Source: Guadua angustifolia
Taxonomy: Eukaryota > Streptophyta > Magnoliopsida > Poales > Poaceae
Direction: 5' to 3'
Length of the DNA stretch: 64,000 nucleotides
Assembly (NCBI GenBank): GCA_036346375.1
Contig: CM070517.1
Coordinates: forward strand, 45,914,200-45,978,199
Shown: one piece after another, positions 20,989-31,826 of the stretch
Layout of the letters: each line of letters begins with the position of its first letter
Numbering within the stretch: position 1 is the first letter of the stretch
Translations under genes and position numbers: made by a program
The notes under the pieces: generated by a model
The model's database searches: none
Seen by the model: only the letters and a program-made list of their open reading frames with translations
Told to the model about the DNA's origin: nothing

Positions 20989-23133
20989 TTTGGCATAGCT
21001 TCTGGCCTCCTGCTCTATTTTTTAGCTCTAAATCTCAGATTCTTAGTGGAGTGGATTTTTTGATAATCTAGAACTATATGTGGGAGTGTTTGGCTAGGAG
21101 ACTGACTCCAGATCCTACAAGAGGAGGATTGTGTGTAAATTGTCAACAATGCCATTGGTTTTCTCATTTGTACATTATTTTGTACATATTAGTAGCTAAT
21201 GTGAGCGTTTATTTTGCAATATATTACAAATTCAACATGACCTACAAAAGATCGATAGCGTAGAGAGCTCAGGATTCAGAATTACAGTTGCTCAGAATTA
21301 CCACTCATGGCCAATTTGTTACACATAAGTCGATACAATGTACAGATACAAATGCATACAAGAGGCATCAGTTTCATCACAAGTACAGTACAAACTATTC
21401 TACAAAGCAGCAATAGTTGCACCACCATTGGCGTAGCTACCCATCGAAATAACCCATCGAGGTTTTGGCATTTGGTCATAAACCTGCAGAGAACAAATGA
21501 AGCTGAGAATGTCAACTACATTGGAACATATGAGCTGCTAGGGAGAATCTTCAAGAAGATGATTTTTCAAAAGGACACAAATTGAAGCTAAGAATGTCAA
21601 AGTGATCTCCACATTTCAAGATGCATCGATCTATCAATCAAAAGTAGTTCAACAATCTTTCCATATGTACAAATGATTTTTCAAATTAAAGGATACAAAT
21701 TGAAGAGCAACAGTACAAGACAAACAAGATTTCAAGCCAATTTGCATTCTTCACTCAGTCCTTAGGACTCTCCTATCTGAAACAAGAAACCTCAAGAAAA
21801 TGCAATTGAACCTAGAGCAGATAATACATTAAAATTATGAGCATAACAAAAGAAACAATAAGGGGAAATCTCTCTAAGTTAACAAACAACAAATCAAAAG
21901 TTTTGCCATCTTTCAACAAAAAGAAGTGAATAGAACTGCACACTTAAAGCTGGTACAACTATAGAAGTTCACTAAATGATAGATGCCAGCATGTATGAAG
22001 CTAAGACTAACTTGGGCACAAATGCTGAGGCATGACATGCAATTGATCGAAGCACACACGAACAACATATTACATACAATCTATTAAACAACTTATGCAA
22101 ATACGCGACCTAAATTTGAGCAAAAGTCCCTGATCCAATCTCACAGCCCCTTGCCTAATTCTTCCCATCTAACCAGCCCCACCGGCCAATTCGAAGCACA
22201 AAAAGGAGCCTTCTAACCTTGAATCCCTTTGCTTTCTCCCAATGAAATGAATTAAACCACAAATCAGAGGGCGTATGTGATTATCTATGTGTGAAAGAAG
22301 GGCGAGGGGAAGGTTGGCGATACGGACTTGTGAAGGGCGGGTGCCATCTTGCTGGTAAGTGTGCCGACAAGGATCATGCAGTCGGACTACCGCGGCGAGG
22401 GCCAGAAGATGACGTCGAACCGGTCGAAGTCGTAGAGGAAGGTGTCAGCGTGCATCATCTCCATGGTACTGCATGCTAGCTTGAACATCATGGGCTAGAT
22501 CTACATCCGTCATGCCCAATTCATCAGGTCGTCCACCTTGGAGACCATGACCTCCGCCGCCTTCGACATCAGTGCTAGCCCCAATGCCCCACTGTAAGGC
22601 ACCGGCGTTCTTCGGCCAACCGTGGCTACGACGAAGGAGGAATAGTAGGCGCACAGGGCGGAGAGGAGCACCAGCCAAGCTGTGTGAGGGAGGAGCGCCA
22701 TGGTTGGGTCGGTCGGGGTAGCGGAGGTGGGCTTGAGAGGTTGGCAAGAGCGGTGCGGTGCGGTGCGTGTTGACGTGGGGAGGAGGTAGCAACAAACTGG
22801 GGCGAAGCCGACGGCATAGGGAGGAGACGGCTTCGGACTGGGGCAAGTCGCCACCGCCTAGGGTTTGAGGAGTGCGTGCGTGAGCAAGGAGCGTGAGAGG
22901 GGTGGGCTGGGTCGGGGCTCGATTTGGGGGTATTGCCCAATGTCATTTGTGGTAATTACCCCTAACTTTAAAGGCAATTCTGTATTTTAGTGCTCCACTC
23001 CAGGCGGGAGTGAAAGAACCCCCAGGCGCCAGTTCGAAAAATTGCACTATAGGCATTCCAGATCTTCCCTGCTGCTCACTTTGAAAATTGGTGGAGTTAA
23101 GGCGTTTGGCATTGGGAGCTGTGCCAAACGTAA
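20989..23133. mobile_element. Candidate element carrying an NDUFS7 copy
   Basis: The left edge GGGCCTATTTGGCATAGCT and the complement of the right edge (GTTTGGCACAGCTCC) share the TTTGGCA.AGCT core seen in many grass TIR elements. Between them are the NDUFS7 relic (22701-22328) and about 1.3 kb of anonymous sequence. The outermost bases do not pair and no target duplication is visible, so this is a hypothesis from edge similarity and content. Confidence 0.35.
22328..22701 (-). pseudogene. NDUFS7/PSST (complex I 20-kDa subunit) relic
   Basis: NDUFS7 is the mitochondrial complex I subunit that binds Fe-S cluster N2 next to the quinone site. The frame starts MALLPHTAWLVLLSA (targeting-peptide region), runs through MSKAAEVMVSKVDDLMNWA, then stops at the next codon (TGA), with two further TAG codons within five residues. 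The same frame continues [29 protein letters not shown], a TAG, then SDCMILVGTLTSKMAPALHK before similarity ends at about 22328. The paired cysteines of the cluster motif are reduced (ACS instead of two adjacent Cys). The C-terminal third is missing. No intron interrupts the copied region. Clearly non-functional. Confidence 0.82.
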
Positions 23134-23250
23134 CAAAGATAATTTGCTACACTTTCATATCATACAAAATTTATCTACGGAGCTATTCGAGGGCCTTAAT
23201 TTGTTGGATAGAAAATAAAATAAAATGCTTCAATGTAATGCTGAAATAAA

Positions 23251-23580
23251 TTTAAACGGTTTAGCGAGCCGGGAAATTAAGGCTGACTGTCTGTGCAAAT
23301 TTTGGTGTGATTATTTGGTTGGTTGGGATAACCATATTTTTCTTCAATATCTTTATTAATTGGTTCGAAGTAAACAGTTGGTAGTCAGTCTTATTGATTT
23401 ATATCAGGACGGAGCTTTCAAGTTCGCATGCAACGATATAGCTAGCTGTTATCTGTTGATTTTTCGTCCATTTGATGGAATCAGACGGATTAATTTCAAG
23501 GGAACGTCAACATTAGTTGCATTTTTTTTTTAAAAAATCTAGCTAGATTCTACAATAAATTGTGTTCGTTACTTAGCAAA
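23251..23580 (+). repeat. Diverged ~330-bp direct repeat, right copy
   Basis: Partner of 20531-20855 in the same orientation, with many substitutions and indels. This implies an old tandem duplication later split by an insertion. Confidence 0.65.
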
Positions 23581-24650
23581 TACTCCCTTCAGCCACAAAA
23601 AAGTGACGGGTAGTGATTTTATGCATTCTCCTGCAATATAAGTTGTATAAATCATGAAGCTAGAGAAATGATAAGTAATCACCGTCCACCTTGTACTCAT
23701 ATTTTAATATTTATATAACTTTTAAATAATAATCCATAGAATACATCCCAAGAGTGACACATTGTTTCGTGATGATTTATAATTTATTGGCTATGGCTTC
23801 GCCCCCAAGTTGAAGCACAGCCATGCTGTTTTGGGGTGGGGACTTCCGGTCAGTAGCTGAAAGCTAAAGCCAAAGCCCAGCCCCAAACATCGTCTTAGAT
23901 GACGTGGTTTCTCTAAGGGTGTATTATGAGGATGGATTAGTTGCATAGTTTTATTTCCCGGTTTAAGAGTGCCACATCGAAATTTTGAACAAAATTTGAA
24001 ATTTCAAAATTTGAATTTTTGAAATATTCGATAAAATTTGACCAGAATTTAAATTTTAGACAGAATCTCGGGTTTCATCTAGATGAAACTCTCTCACCTC
24101 CCATGAAACTCTCTCTATCTCTCTCTTCATAATTACATTCACTATATCACCAAATATGATGATGTGTGGGTGGCTCATTTAATGAGAATGAAACTTAGTT
24201 AAAACTCCCATTAGGAATGGCCTTATAAGCATTCCACATTGGCCTGTAGCTCGACACCCACAATGGCCGGCCCTAAGTTTTTGGCCCAACTATCTATTAC
24301 TACCCAGCTAAGCCCATCAGGCCTGCTCGGATCCACCAGACAAAGAGAACTTGCATGGCCGGCCCAAACTTATCCAACTTCTGGGCAGAGCTTTGCATGA
24401 CTGGGCTGGCGCTGTAAACTGCAGCGCACTGGAATCGAGGACTTGATGGTTATCGTTTCTTTCTGCGTCTCTGCAATCTTCGTTGGTGAATGACGGCGCT
24501 GTGATTTAGATTTGATATTTTACAGATTATTGAAAAGAGTCATGTGCTATGCTGTCTCGGGCAGGGATCTGTCTCTCCCCTCAACAGGTCAAGCCACTTC
24601 ATCAGAAGCTTAAGTGTTTTTTCCTCTTGGTTTGACAGATACTACAATCC
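23581..24650. other. Spacer upstream of the DJ-1 gene
   Basis: It holds MITE-like remnants: a 'tactccctt..gcca' start near 23581, and an AT-rich block at about 23930-24230 with 'catctagatgaaactc'. The last 250 bases before the DJ-1 ATG must hold its promoter. I could not pick a TATA box with confidence. Confidence 0.4.
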
Positions 24651-25915
24651 ATGGCGCCGTCCAAGAAGGTGCTGATGCTGTGCGGCGACTACGTGGAGGA
24701 CTACGAGGCCGCGGTGCCCTTCTACGCGCTGGCCGCCCTCGGCGTCGCCGTCCACTGCGCGGCCCCGGGTAAGTCCCCCGGCGATGCTTGCCTCACCGCC
24801 GTCCACGACTTCCTCGGCTTCGACCTCTACAGCGAGCTCCCGGGCCACCGGTTCCCCGTCACCGCAGACTTCGCGGCGGCAGCGGCCGACCCGTCCTCCT
24901 ACGACGCGCTCGTCGTCCCGGGCGGCCGCTTCGTGGAGCAGCTCAGCACGGACGCCCGCGCGGTGTCGCTCGTCGCGGCGTTCGCGGCCGAGATGCGCAG
25001 GCCGGTCGTGCTGACCTGCCACAGCCAGCTCATGCTGGCCGCCGCGGGCGCCATGCGCGGGGTCCTGTGCACGGCGTTCTTCAGCATGCGGCCCGCCGTC
25101 GAGCTCGCCGGCGGGCGGTGGGTGGAGCCCGACCCCTTCAGTCTCTGCGTCGCCGATGGACACGTTCTGACCGCCATCGGCTGGCCCGCGCACGCCGAGA
25201 TCATCAGGGAGCTCCTGCGCGCCATGGGCGCGCGCGTCTGCGGCGGCCGCGGCCAGGCCGTCCTCTTCCTCTGCGCCGTGAGCTCATCTCGCTGTTCTTG
25301 AAACATGTCGATTTCATCCGTGCGCCTCGCCGGCGATTAACTCCGTCTTGTGGCGTGATAATCCAGGACTACGTCGACGACTACGAGGCGAACGTGCCGT
25401 TCCGGGCGCTGGCCGGCGTGGGGTGCCGCGTCGAGGCGGCGTGCCCAACGAAGCGCAAGGGTGAGGCGTGCGTCACTGCGATTTACGACGCGCCGTCGGC
25501 CGCGGGAGCGGTGAGCTACGAGAAGCGCGGGCACAACTTCGTGGTGACGACGGACTGGGCCGACGTCGACCGCGACGACTACGAGTGCGTCGTCATACCG
25601 GGTGGCCGGTCTCCCGAGCTGCTCGTGACCCACGAGAAGGCGGTGGCGCTGGTGAGTGAGTTCGCCGCCAAGGGTAAGGTGGTCGCCAGCATCGACCAGG
25701 GCCATCTGCTTCTCGCCGCCGCGGGTCTCCTCAAGGGCAAGAAGTGCGCCAGCGGAGTTCCGATGAGAGTGATCAGTAACCTCGCCAGCGCGGCGGTCGT
25801 ACAGCCAGAAGGAGCCGTCGCCGACGGGAAGCTTGTAACGGCGGCGAGCTGGCCCGACCTTGCACAGTTCATAGGCCACCTCGTCGACCTGCTGGGCATC
25901 ACCGTTTCGTTCTGA
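24651..25915 (+). CDS. Tandem DJ-1/PfpI-domain protein
   Basis: Plant proteins with two DJ-1/PfpI domains include glyoxalase III-type enzymes (glutathione-independent methylglyoxal to lactate) and stress chaperones. Exon 1 is 24651-25277 and exon 2 is 25367-25915, joined across an 89-bp GTGAGC...CAG intron to give 391 residues, the usual length. Domain 1 (about 5-203) has Glu19 (DYVEDYE) and Cys123-His124 (LTCHSQ), the DJ-1 nucleophile-elbow residues. Domain 2 (about 204-391) keeps Glu216 (DYVDDYE) and the PGG loop, but the elbow reads ASIDQGH, so the Cys is absent. Only the first domain should be catalytic; the second is likely structural. The intron falls in the first strand of domain 2. 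The start is supported by the short MAPSKKVLMLCGDY beginning. Confidence 0.9.
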
Positions 25916-26079
25916 ATTTTTATTTTGAGACTGTTGTGTATTTCTCACCCAATCCTTTTTCCCTTTCTTGGTACTTGTGTAGAAATGATTTCCTGCATGA
26001 GAAATGATTTCCTTCTCTTTCATCATTAACTCTACCTCCACATCACTATTTTGCTTACATAAAGAACCTAATTAATGCT

Positions 26080-26358
26080 ATGAAAACTATCCTAGTCATC
26101 CCATTGGGATTGCCCTTAGCGATTCTTGCCACGCGCCTCTCTATGGTTCTTGCACAGCGTATCTCGATGCAGGTTGCGACTAAATTGGCCTTGGCTCGTG
26201 AAGACGAACCAACAAATCATCGCCAGATCGTGCCTTTTGCGGTCGGCAATAGAACCGTATTGTTTGTGCTTGCCTCGAAGGCTAAGCCGGCAAGAATCTT
26301 CTATCTGCTGACAGCCGAAGACATCGTCGCATCAATCCTGCCGGTCACCCGGCGGTAG
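26080..26358 (+). other. Unassigned open frame
   Basis: A 92-codon frame, more GC-rich than the AT-rich sequence after it. It begins with a hydrophobic stretch (ILVIPLGLPLAILATRL) and ends in VTRR. I recognise no domain, splice sites or promoter. It may be retroelement sequence related to the gag relic downstream, or chance. Confidence 0.2.
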
Positions 26359-27130
26359 GATGGGCAAAGACCCAAATTAAAATTAAAATAAATAAATAAA
26401 TAATGGGCATTAAACTTTAAAAAATGATAATAAATTCTAGAAATTAGTTTTTCTAGGTTATGGGCTCTTGTAAAATTTGAAAAATTGTGACTTAGCCCAT
26501 TTCAAAGTTATATGCTCAGGTTTATTTTCTAAGCTTTATGCCATGTTTAATATGTCTTTGGTATTATTTTTACATTATTTAAGTAATTCAAAAATTGCTT
26601 AGAAAATTAACGTAAAATGCTAAAAATTATGGAAATAATCGAACTATCAAAACGGTTTTGTGCTTGTGGGCATAAGTGGTTGGGTTTTTTATTTCAATTT
26701 TGAAGGAACGGATACATGACAATTGGTGTCTAAGGAAAACACGCATGAGGTTAGGTTTCTTAATTGACGTCCGAAATCGGGAAGTGCTCCCTCCTTCATG
26801 TGAGCTCTCGGGGCGGGTTGACCTGGCCAAGAATCATATTGACAGAGGCATTCATTACATGATTTCATACCCAACCAATAAGAGCCACATAAGATGTAAT
26901 TAGCATCACGCAAAAATTATTTCACGTTGAAATTTATTCTCCTGTTAATTGGTAATTCTGAAAATTGCTTAATAATTAGCAGAAAATTATGAGAAATACT
27001 AGGAAGATCATGGATAATCTGTGATAATTATCTACTGAATAGATATAGACCATACTTTACTGATTCAATATTAATCATACAAAACAATATTTTACCTGAA
27101 GTAAAATCCCTGTTTGTTTGCATATAGGAT

Positions 27131-28237
27131 ATGTCTGACATCGCAAAGAAAGAATTTGCTGAGCTTGCCCTGAATGGCAACAATTATCTCACTTGGGCAA
27201 TAGATGCCAAGATCAACTTGACAACCCGATCTATTGGAGCCACAATTTCACGACTGGCGGTGCTCGGCTCTCGAACCGTTAAGTGCGTAGCTTTGCACTT
27301 CCTGAGGCACTATCTCCATGCGGATCTAAAGGCCGAATATATGATGGAGGAGGATCCGCGGCTCTATGGAATTCTCTCAAGGAGCGATATAACCAAAGAA
27401 AGATTCGTTCACGCCGAAGCACAACGTGAATGGACACTCCTCACGCTTCCAAGATTTTAAGTCGGTGGCGTATATAACTCCGCCATGCACAAGATTGTTG
27501 CAAAACTAGCATTTTGTGACCGTAAGATCACAGAACCTAAAAAATTGACAAGACTTTTGCACATTCCACCCCAACATGAGGATACTACTGACCTTGATGT
27601 CGACATGCAAAGTACCGTATACTCGGTGATATGCATTACGCTAGAAGCGAGAAAAGCATGATGAACTTATAATGAAGAATCATCAAGTCCTACCTAGTGG
27701 GAGTCATGCATTGCTGAAGCACCGCATAAAATGATCGGCCGAGTTAGCAATAGCCGAGGTCAGAAGAAGGGTCAAAGAGAAAGGGGATAAATGGAAGAAT
27801 GACAAAATCATAAAGGAAGAGGTAAATCCCAGTGGAAAATAAAAGAAAATGGATCAGGTCACTTCTAGAAGAAAGGACCAACAAATAATGCTGCTGATCC
27901 TAAACAACCAAGCTATAAGTGTGGATGTACTGGTCATTGGTCACGTACATGTCGCACCCCAAAGTATTTGGTGGAGTTGTACATAAAATCCACTGGGAGA
28001 TTCCAGAAGAATCAAGGGAATAAGGCGGAGGTGCACTTCACTTCTCAACCTGTTGTTGAAAATAAAATGGAGTTGGATGTTGATCAAGCCTCCGATCCCA
28101 CAGAAGAATTTAAGAAGGGTCTCCTTGGTTATGGTGATACTCCCATGGAAGAGGATGATCTCATTGGGGATGAGTTGAAAGAATTCCAGAAGAATAAAGA
28201 CAAGTCCCAGGAGGACGATATAAATGATTTATTGTAA
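27131..28237 (+). pseudogene. Copia-type gag relic (UBN2-like, zinc knuckle)
   Basis: The start MSDIAKKEFAELALNGNNYL with a following LTWAIDAKI is the N-terminal signature of a widespread plant gag (gag-polypeptide/UBN2 type), which packages retrotransposon RNA. The frame stops at 27460, while similarity continues in another frame (VYNSAMHKIVAKLAFC at about 27470 onward). After further stops a degenerate CCHC knuckle (YKCGCTGHWSRTC at about 27912) appears with its first Cys replaced by Ser, followed by an acidic tail ending at 28237. No protease, integrase or RT follows, so this is a gag-only copy or a truncated element. Confidence 0.7.
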
Positions 28238-30241
28238 GGAATCGGATGCCCAAGAGGGGGGTGAATTGGGCTTCTTCAAATTTTAATCTCTAAACCAATT
28301 TTATATTTGTGTCCAAATCTTAATGAAATGCGGAAGCTGAAAACTGATGTTTGAACACAGATTATTGTCCTAGGTGATGGCAAGCAAGATAAGCACCCTA
28401 GAATAAGAATTAACTAACTCTTGGTTTGCAATCCTAGGAAGACAAGCAAGCAATTCAATTTTAGATATGAGAATGCTAGCAATAAAATTGCTCAAGATAA
28501 ATTAGTTAGCTCACACAAGTCAACACATGACAAAGGCATAGCAAGTAAGGTGCTCAGATCATCATATAAGTCATAAGATGCATAATGGATAAATACAAAG
28601 TAAAACAATCCATAAAGGAGACAAGAGATACCACAAGTGACACAAGTATTTTTATCCCGTGGTTCGGAGCCACGCTCCTACTCCACATTAAGGCAAGCCC
28701 TTGCTCCTCATAAGGACCGGCTCCCGCTCGAGCCTACGCCTCGTCTCCACTAGGGTGACTCTTCCACCACAACGGTGAGGTGAGCCCCAAACTCTTACAG
28801 CACGCTAGTTCCAAGATTAAATAGGCCGTCCTCAAGCCCTGTCTCTTGGCTCACTAGCACTCGATTCGCCTGCCTTCTCACAACCTTCATTGAGAAGATC
28901 ACTAACCAACACCTTCCACACTGCCTAGGTGCTCTCAAGCACCAAGAGTAACAAGCCTAAGCTTATTTGATCACACCAGATCAAACTCAAGACAGATGCA
29001 CAAAGGACACTCTTGATAACACACTAATCTCACTTAGGATTCTCTTAATCACACTCAAAAGATTAGTGTCTTGGACACTCCTAACACATAGGAGTTCCTC
29101 TCACACACCTTCAGCTCGAAGATGATGAATGGGTTGCCAAAAGTTGGTTCCCAACAGTCTGGAGAGGGTATAAATACCCAACACCATCAAAACTAGCCGT
29201 TTGAACCCAAAACTAGCCGTTGAGAACAGTACCAGAAAATTTTACATTCGCCACGGACTGGACTATGCAAAATCCCATGTATGATGGACCAAATATTTTG
29301 GTCCGTCATCGATGTATAGCAGCTGCACCTGCAGCAGCGATATCTCTCTCGTCCGAACTGGGAATTGGGTGATCTTAGACTCTATGAAAAGCTAAGAACA
29401 AGGGCTATCCATCTAGTAAGGTCTCAGCACCCAAATCCCAAAGGATGAGTGCAGAATTTACAAGGAATCAGAAGACACCCAAAACCTCACATTTTTGGAC
29501 AGTACTAACTTCTCTCTTTTACTAAACACTTCTAACACCCCAAGACACCTCACTAGGCTCACTTAGGGGTAATGAGACTCAATGTGCATCACTCGAGAGC
29601 TTGAAAATGGTTCGATCAACATCAATCCGGACTCCTCTTGATAGTACGGCAATTATCCTAACAATCCGGTCTTTCCACCAACACCAAGACCGGTAAAAGA
29701 CTAGGAAACATCCTTAGTCCTATACTAGCCATACCTTGGCCTTGAGCATATTTAGGTTCACTTCTAAGATTCATGCTTTTTACTTGATGTGTTGTGCATG
29801 ATGACCTTCATAATTGTTGAAGTTTTCGTCTTGTCAACCTTGACTTGATCACCTCATGAGGCTCTTCCGTCCTATCGACTTTGATTCGATCATCCGCCCG
29901 ATGATCCTCTCATCAAATCGATCTTGACTCATCCTCAGCTCTTGGTGAATCCTCGTCTAGTTGATCTTGACTTAACAATCAATCCTGTATCATACTTTGG
30001 TCATCACACATGCTCTTGGGACCTAATTCTCTTCAAAGCATCACAAGAAAGACATTAGTCCCAAAAGATCAATAGATTTGCATGGATATATTTGATAGTC
30101 ATTAAATTTTAAGCTCAACAAGTGTTTGATAATGAAACTCAATATATATGAAACACTTGACAGAAGAATGCTCCTACTAAGTGCACCAAGATGTATATGC
30201 ATTTGATTCATACACTTAGTGAGAATAATACCAAAAGTTAT
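28238..30241. repeat. Retroelement-derived repeat block
   Basis: It opens with 'aatcggatgcccaagagggg' and contains 'cccgtggttcggagccacgc' and 'ccactagggtgactcttcca', phrases I associate with high-copy LTR-type repeats in grass genomes. No coding frame is recognised. A short palindrome at about 29281-29310 pairs 'gatggaccaaa' with 'tttggtccgtcatc'. Confidence 0.4.
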
Positions 30242-31025
30242 TGTCAACGATTCGGGAACCGGTCCCCCGCCGAGCTTACTTGTTGAATGAGGGATCAACC
30301 TAAGGCCCCTTTTTCGCGAAGGGTGTAGCGTCCGAGGGCCTGCCGAGCTACGGATCAAGACAACACAGCCAACAGGGGGTCTTTTTTGGTCTGGTTCGGG
30401 CCTCTCGCGGGGGAGATAACAACCCTACATCCAATGACTGCACTAGTTTCCAAAGGTGGATTACAGAGCGCCTGCTCGGGGGCCTAGATGATTCTAAGGA
30501 CAAGCCTCCAGACCTCCGGCAAGCAACGGCTATGTGCGGAGGAAAAAGTAAAGGGGGGGTGTTTATCTAGTCGAGAATCGAGCGTCGAGAGAGCCCCAAA
30601 CTCTACGTGCGAGGGGGTATTTATAGATGATTACAGCGTTTGGCATTTATTACGGAGCAGCGCGCCACTATTCCAGCATGTGGGTGGACTGTTCTCCTGC
30701 TTTTCGCCATACCACTACGTGGGCGCAAGAGGTGCAGATCGTGGCCGTACTGTCCTTCGAGCCACCGAGTGATTAATGCTACGTCATCTTTGTGGAGCGT
30801 GTCCGGCTTTTTCGACGCCCGAGGCCCTTCCCGTGGACTTGCTCGCCGGTCGCGTACCCCCGAGCAAGCATGCTCGGGGGCGAGCTTGACTAAGGTCGGA
30901 GTAGGTCTGGGAGACGACCTACCCGAGGATCTTCCTTGGGGACACCCCCCAAGGGTGAACATGGTCGGTGGTCGGCTTGCCGCCAAGGTACGGAGGTCGT
31001 CATAGGAGATATCCAATCCCCGACA
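30242..31025 (-). repeat. 3' LTR of the Tat-lineage element
   Basis: The block runs from TGTCAACGATTCGGGAACC to CCAATCCCCGACA, giving the TGTC...GACA inverted ends expected of an LTR, 784 bp long. On the minus strand it is preceded by CCTCGGGGGTAGC (31038-31026), a purine-rich priming tract of the form usual in this lineage. Open frames inside it (for example 30621-31016) are not genes. Confidence 0.75.
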
Positions 31026-31826
31026 GCTACCCCCGAGGCTTGAAGGGAAAAAGGCTTCGCCGAGGTTTTCGCCTCAAGCCTCCAGTTTTTAAATGAGGGA
31101 TTGGAGCTCTACAACGAAGGGACCCCATGATATCCGAGCAGGTCTGTTTGGGGACGAGCGTCACGCGGCGAAGAGCTACCACGTCATCCGAGCGACCTCC
31201 GCTCGGGAATAAGAAATTCAGCAGCGAAGAGCTGCTGCAGCATCCGAAACAACCCCGCCGAACGAAAATCTTGCGTGAAGAGCTACCCGACATCCAAGCA
31301 ACCACCGCCGGGAGCGAGCGTCCACGCACGAAGAGCTACCGCGTCATCCGAGCGACCTTAAGCTAGAATAAGATATTCTCTGAGGAGCAATTACCTTTCT
31401 GACATCCGAAACAGCCTTGCTCGGGCGAAATCTTGCAATGAAAAGAGCTACGCGCATCCGAAACAACCGCGCCTGAACGAAGCGTACTCCGCCGGGCGGC
31501 GTGTTTGATCAAGGCCGTCAAAATAGCGGTGGGAATAGAGGCGAAGGTCGCGCGAGTTCCTTCTCTGTGAAGCCTCGCATGTCTGATACTGGCGATTTTG
31601 AAAAACGCGCCCTTACAGGCGCTTTTTAAAACCGCATACCAGCGCTACGGTTATGAGCAGGCCGAAGCCGGATTTTCATTCGTTAAACTTCTCGCCTATA
31701 AATACAGTAGGAACATTTCGAAGACTTTTCTTCTCCCCTCACGCTCAAATCAAACTCCAAAATCTCTTCACCTTTCAACTTCTCTCCTCGCTTGCTCCAG
31801 TGCTCTCTCTCTCCCAACTCTCCTCC

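Noticed and set aside
24642..25193. Minus-strand open frame over the DJ-1 gene
   Set aside because: GC-rich antisense shadow of exon 1. The DJ-1 protein has motifs and correct splice structure; this frame has none.
30621..31016. Minus-strand ORF inside the 3' LTR
   Set aside because: Lies wholly in a non-coding LTR and has no domain.
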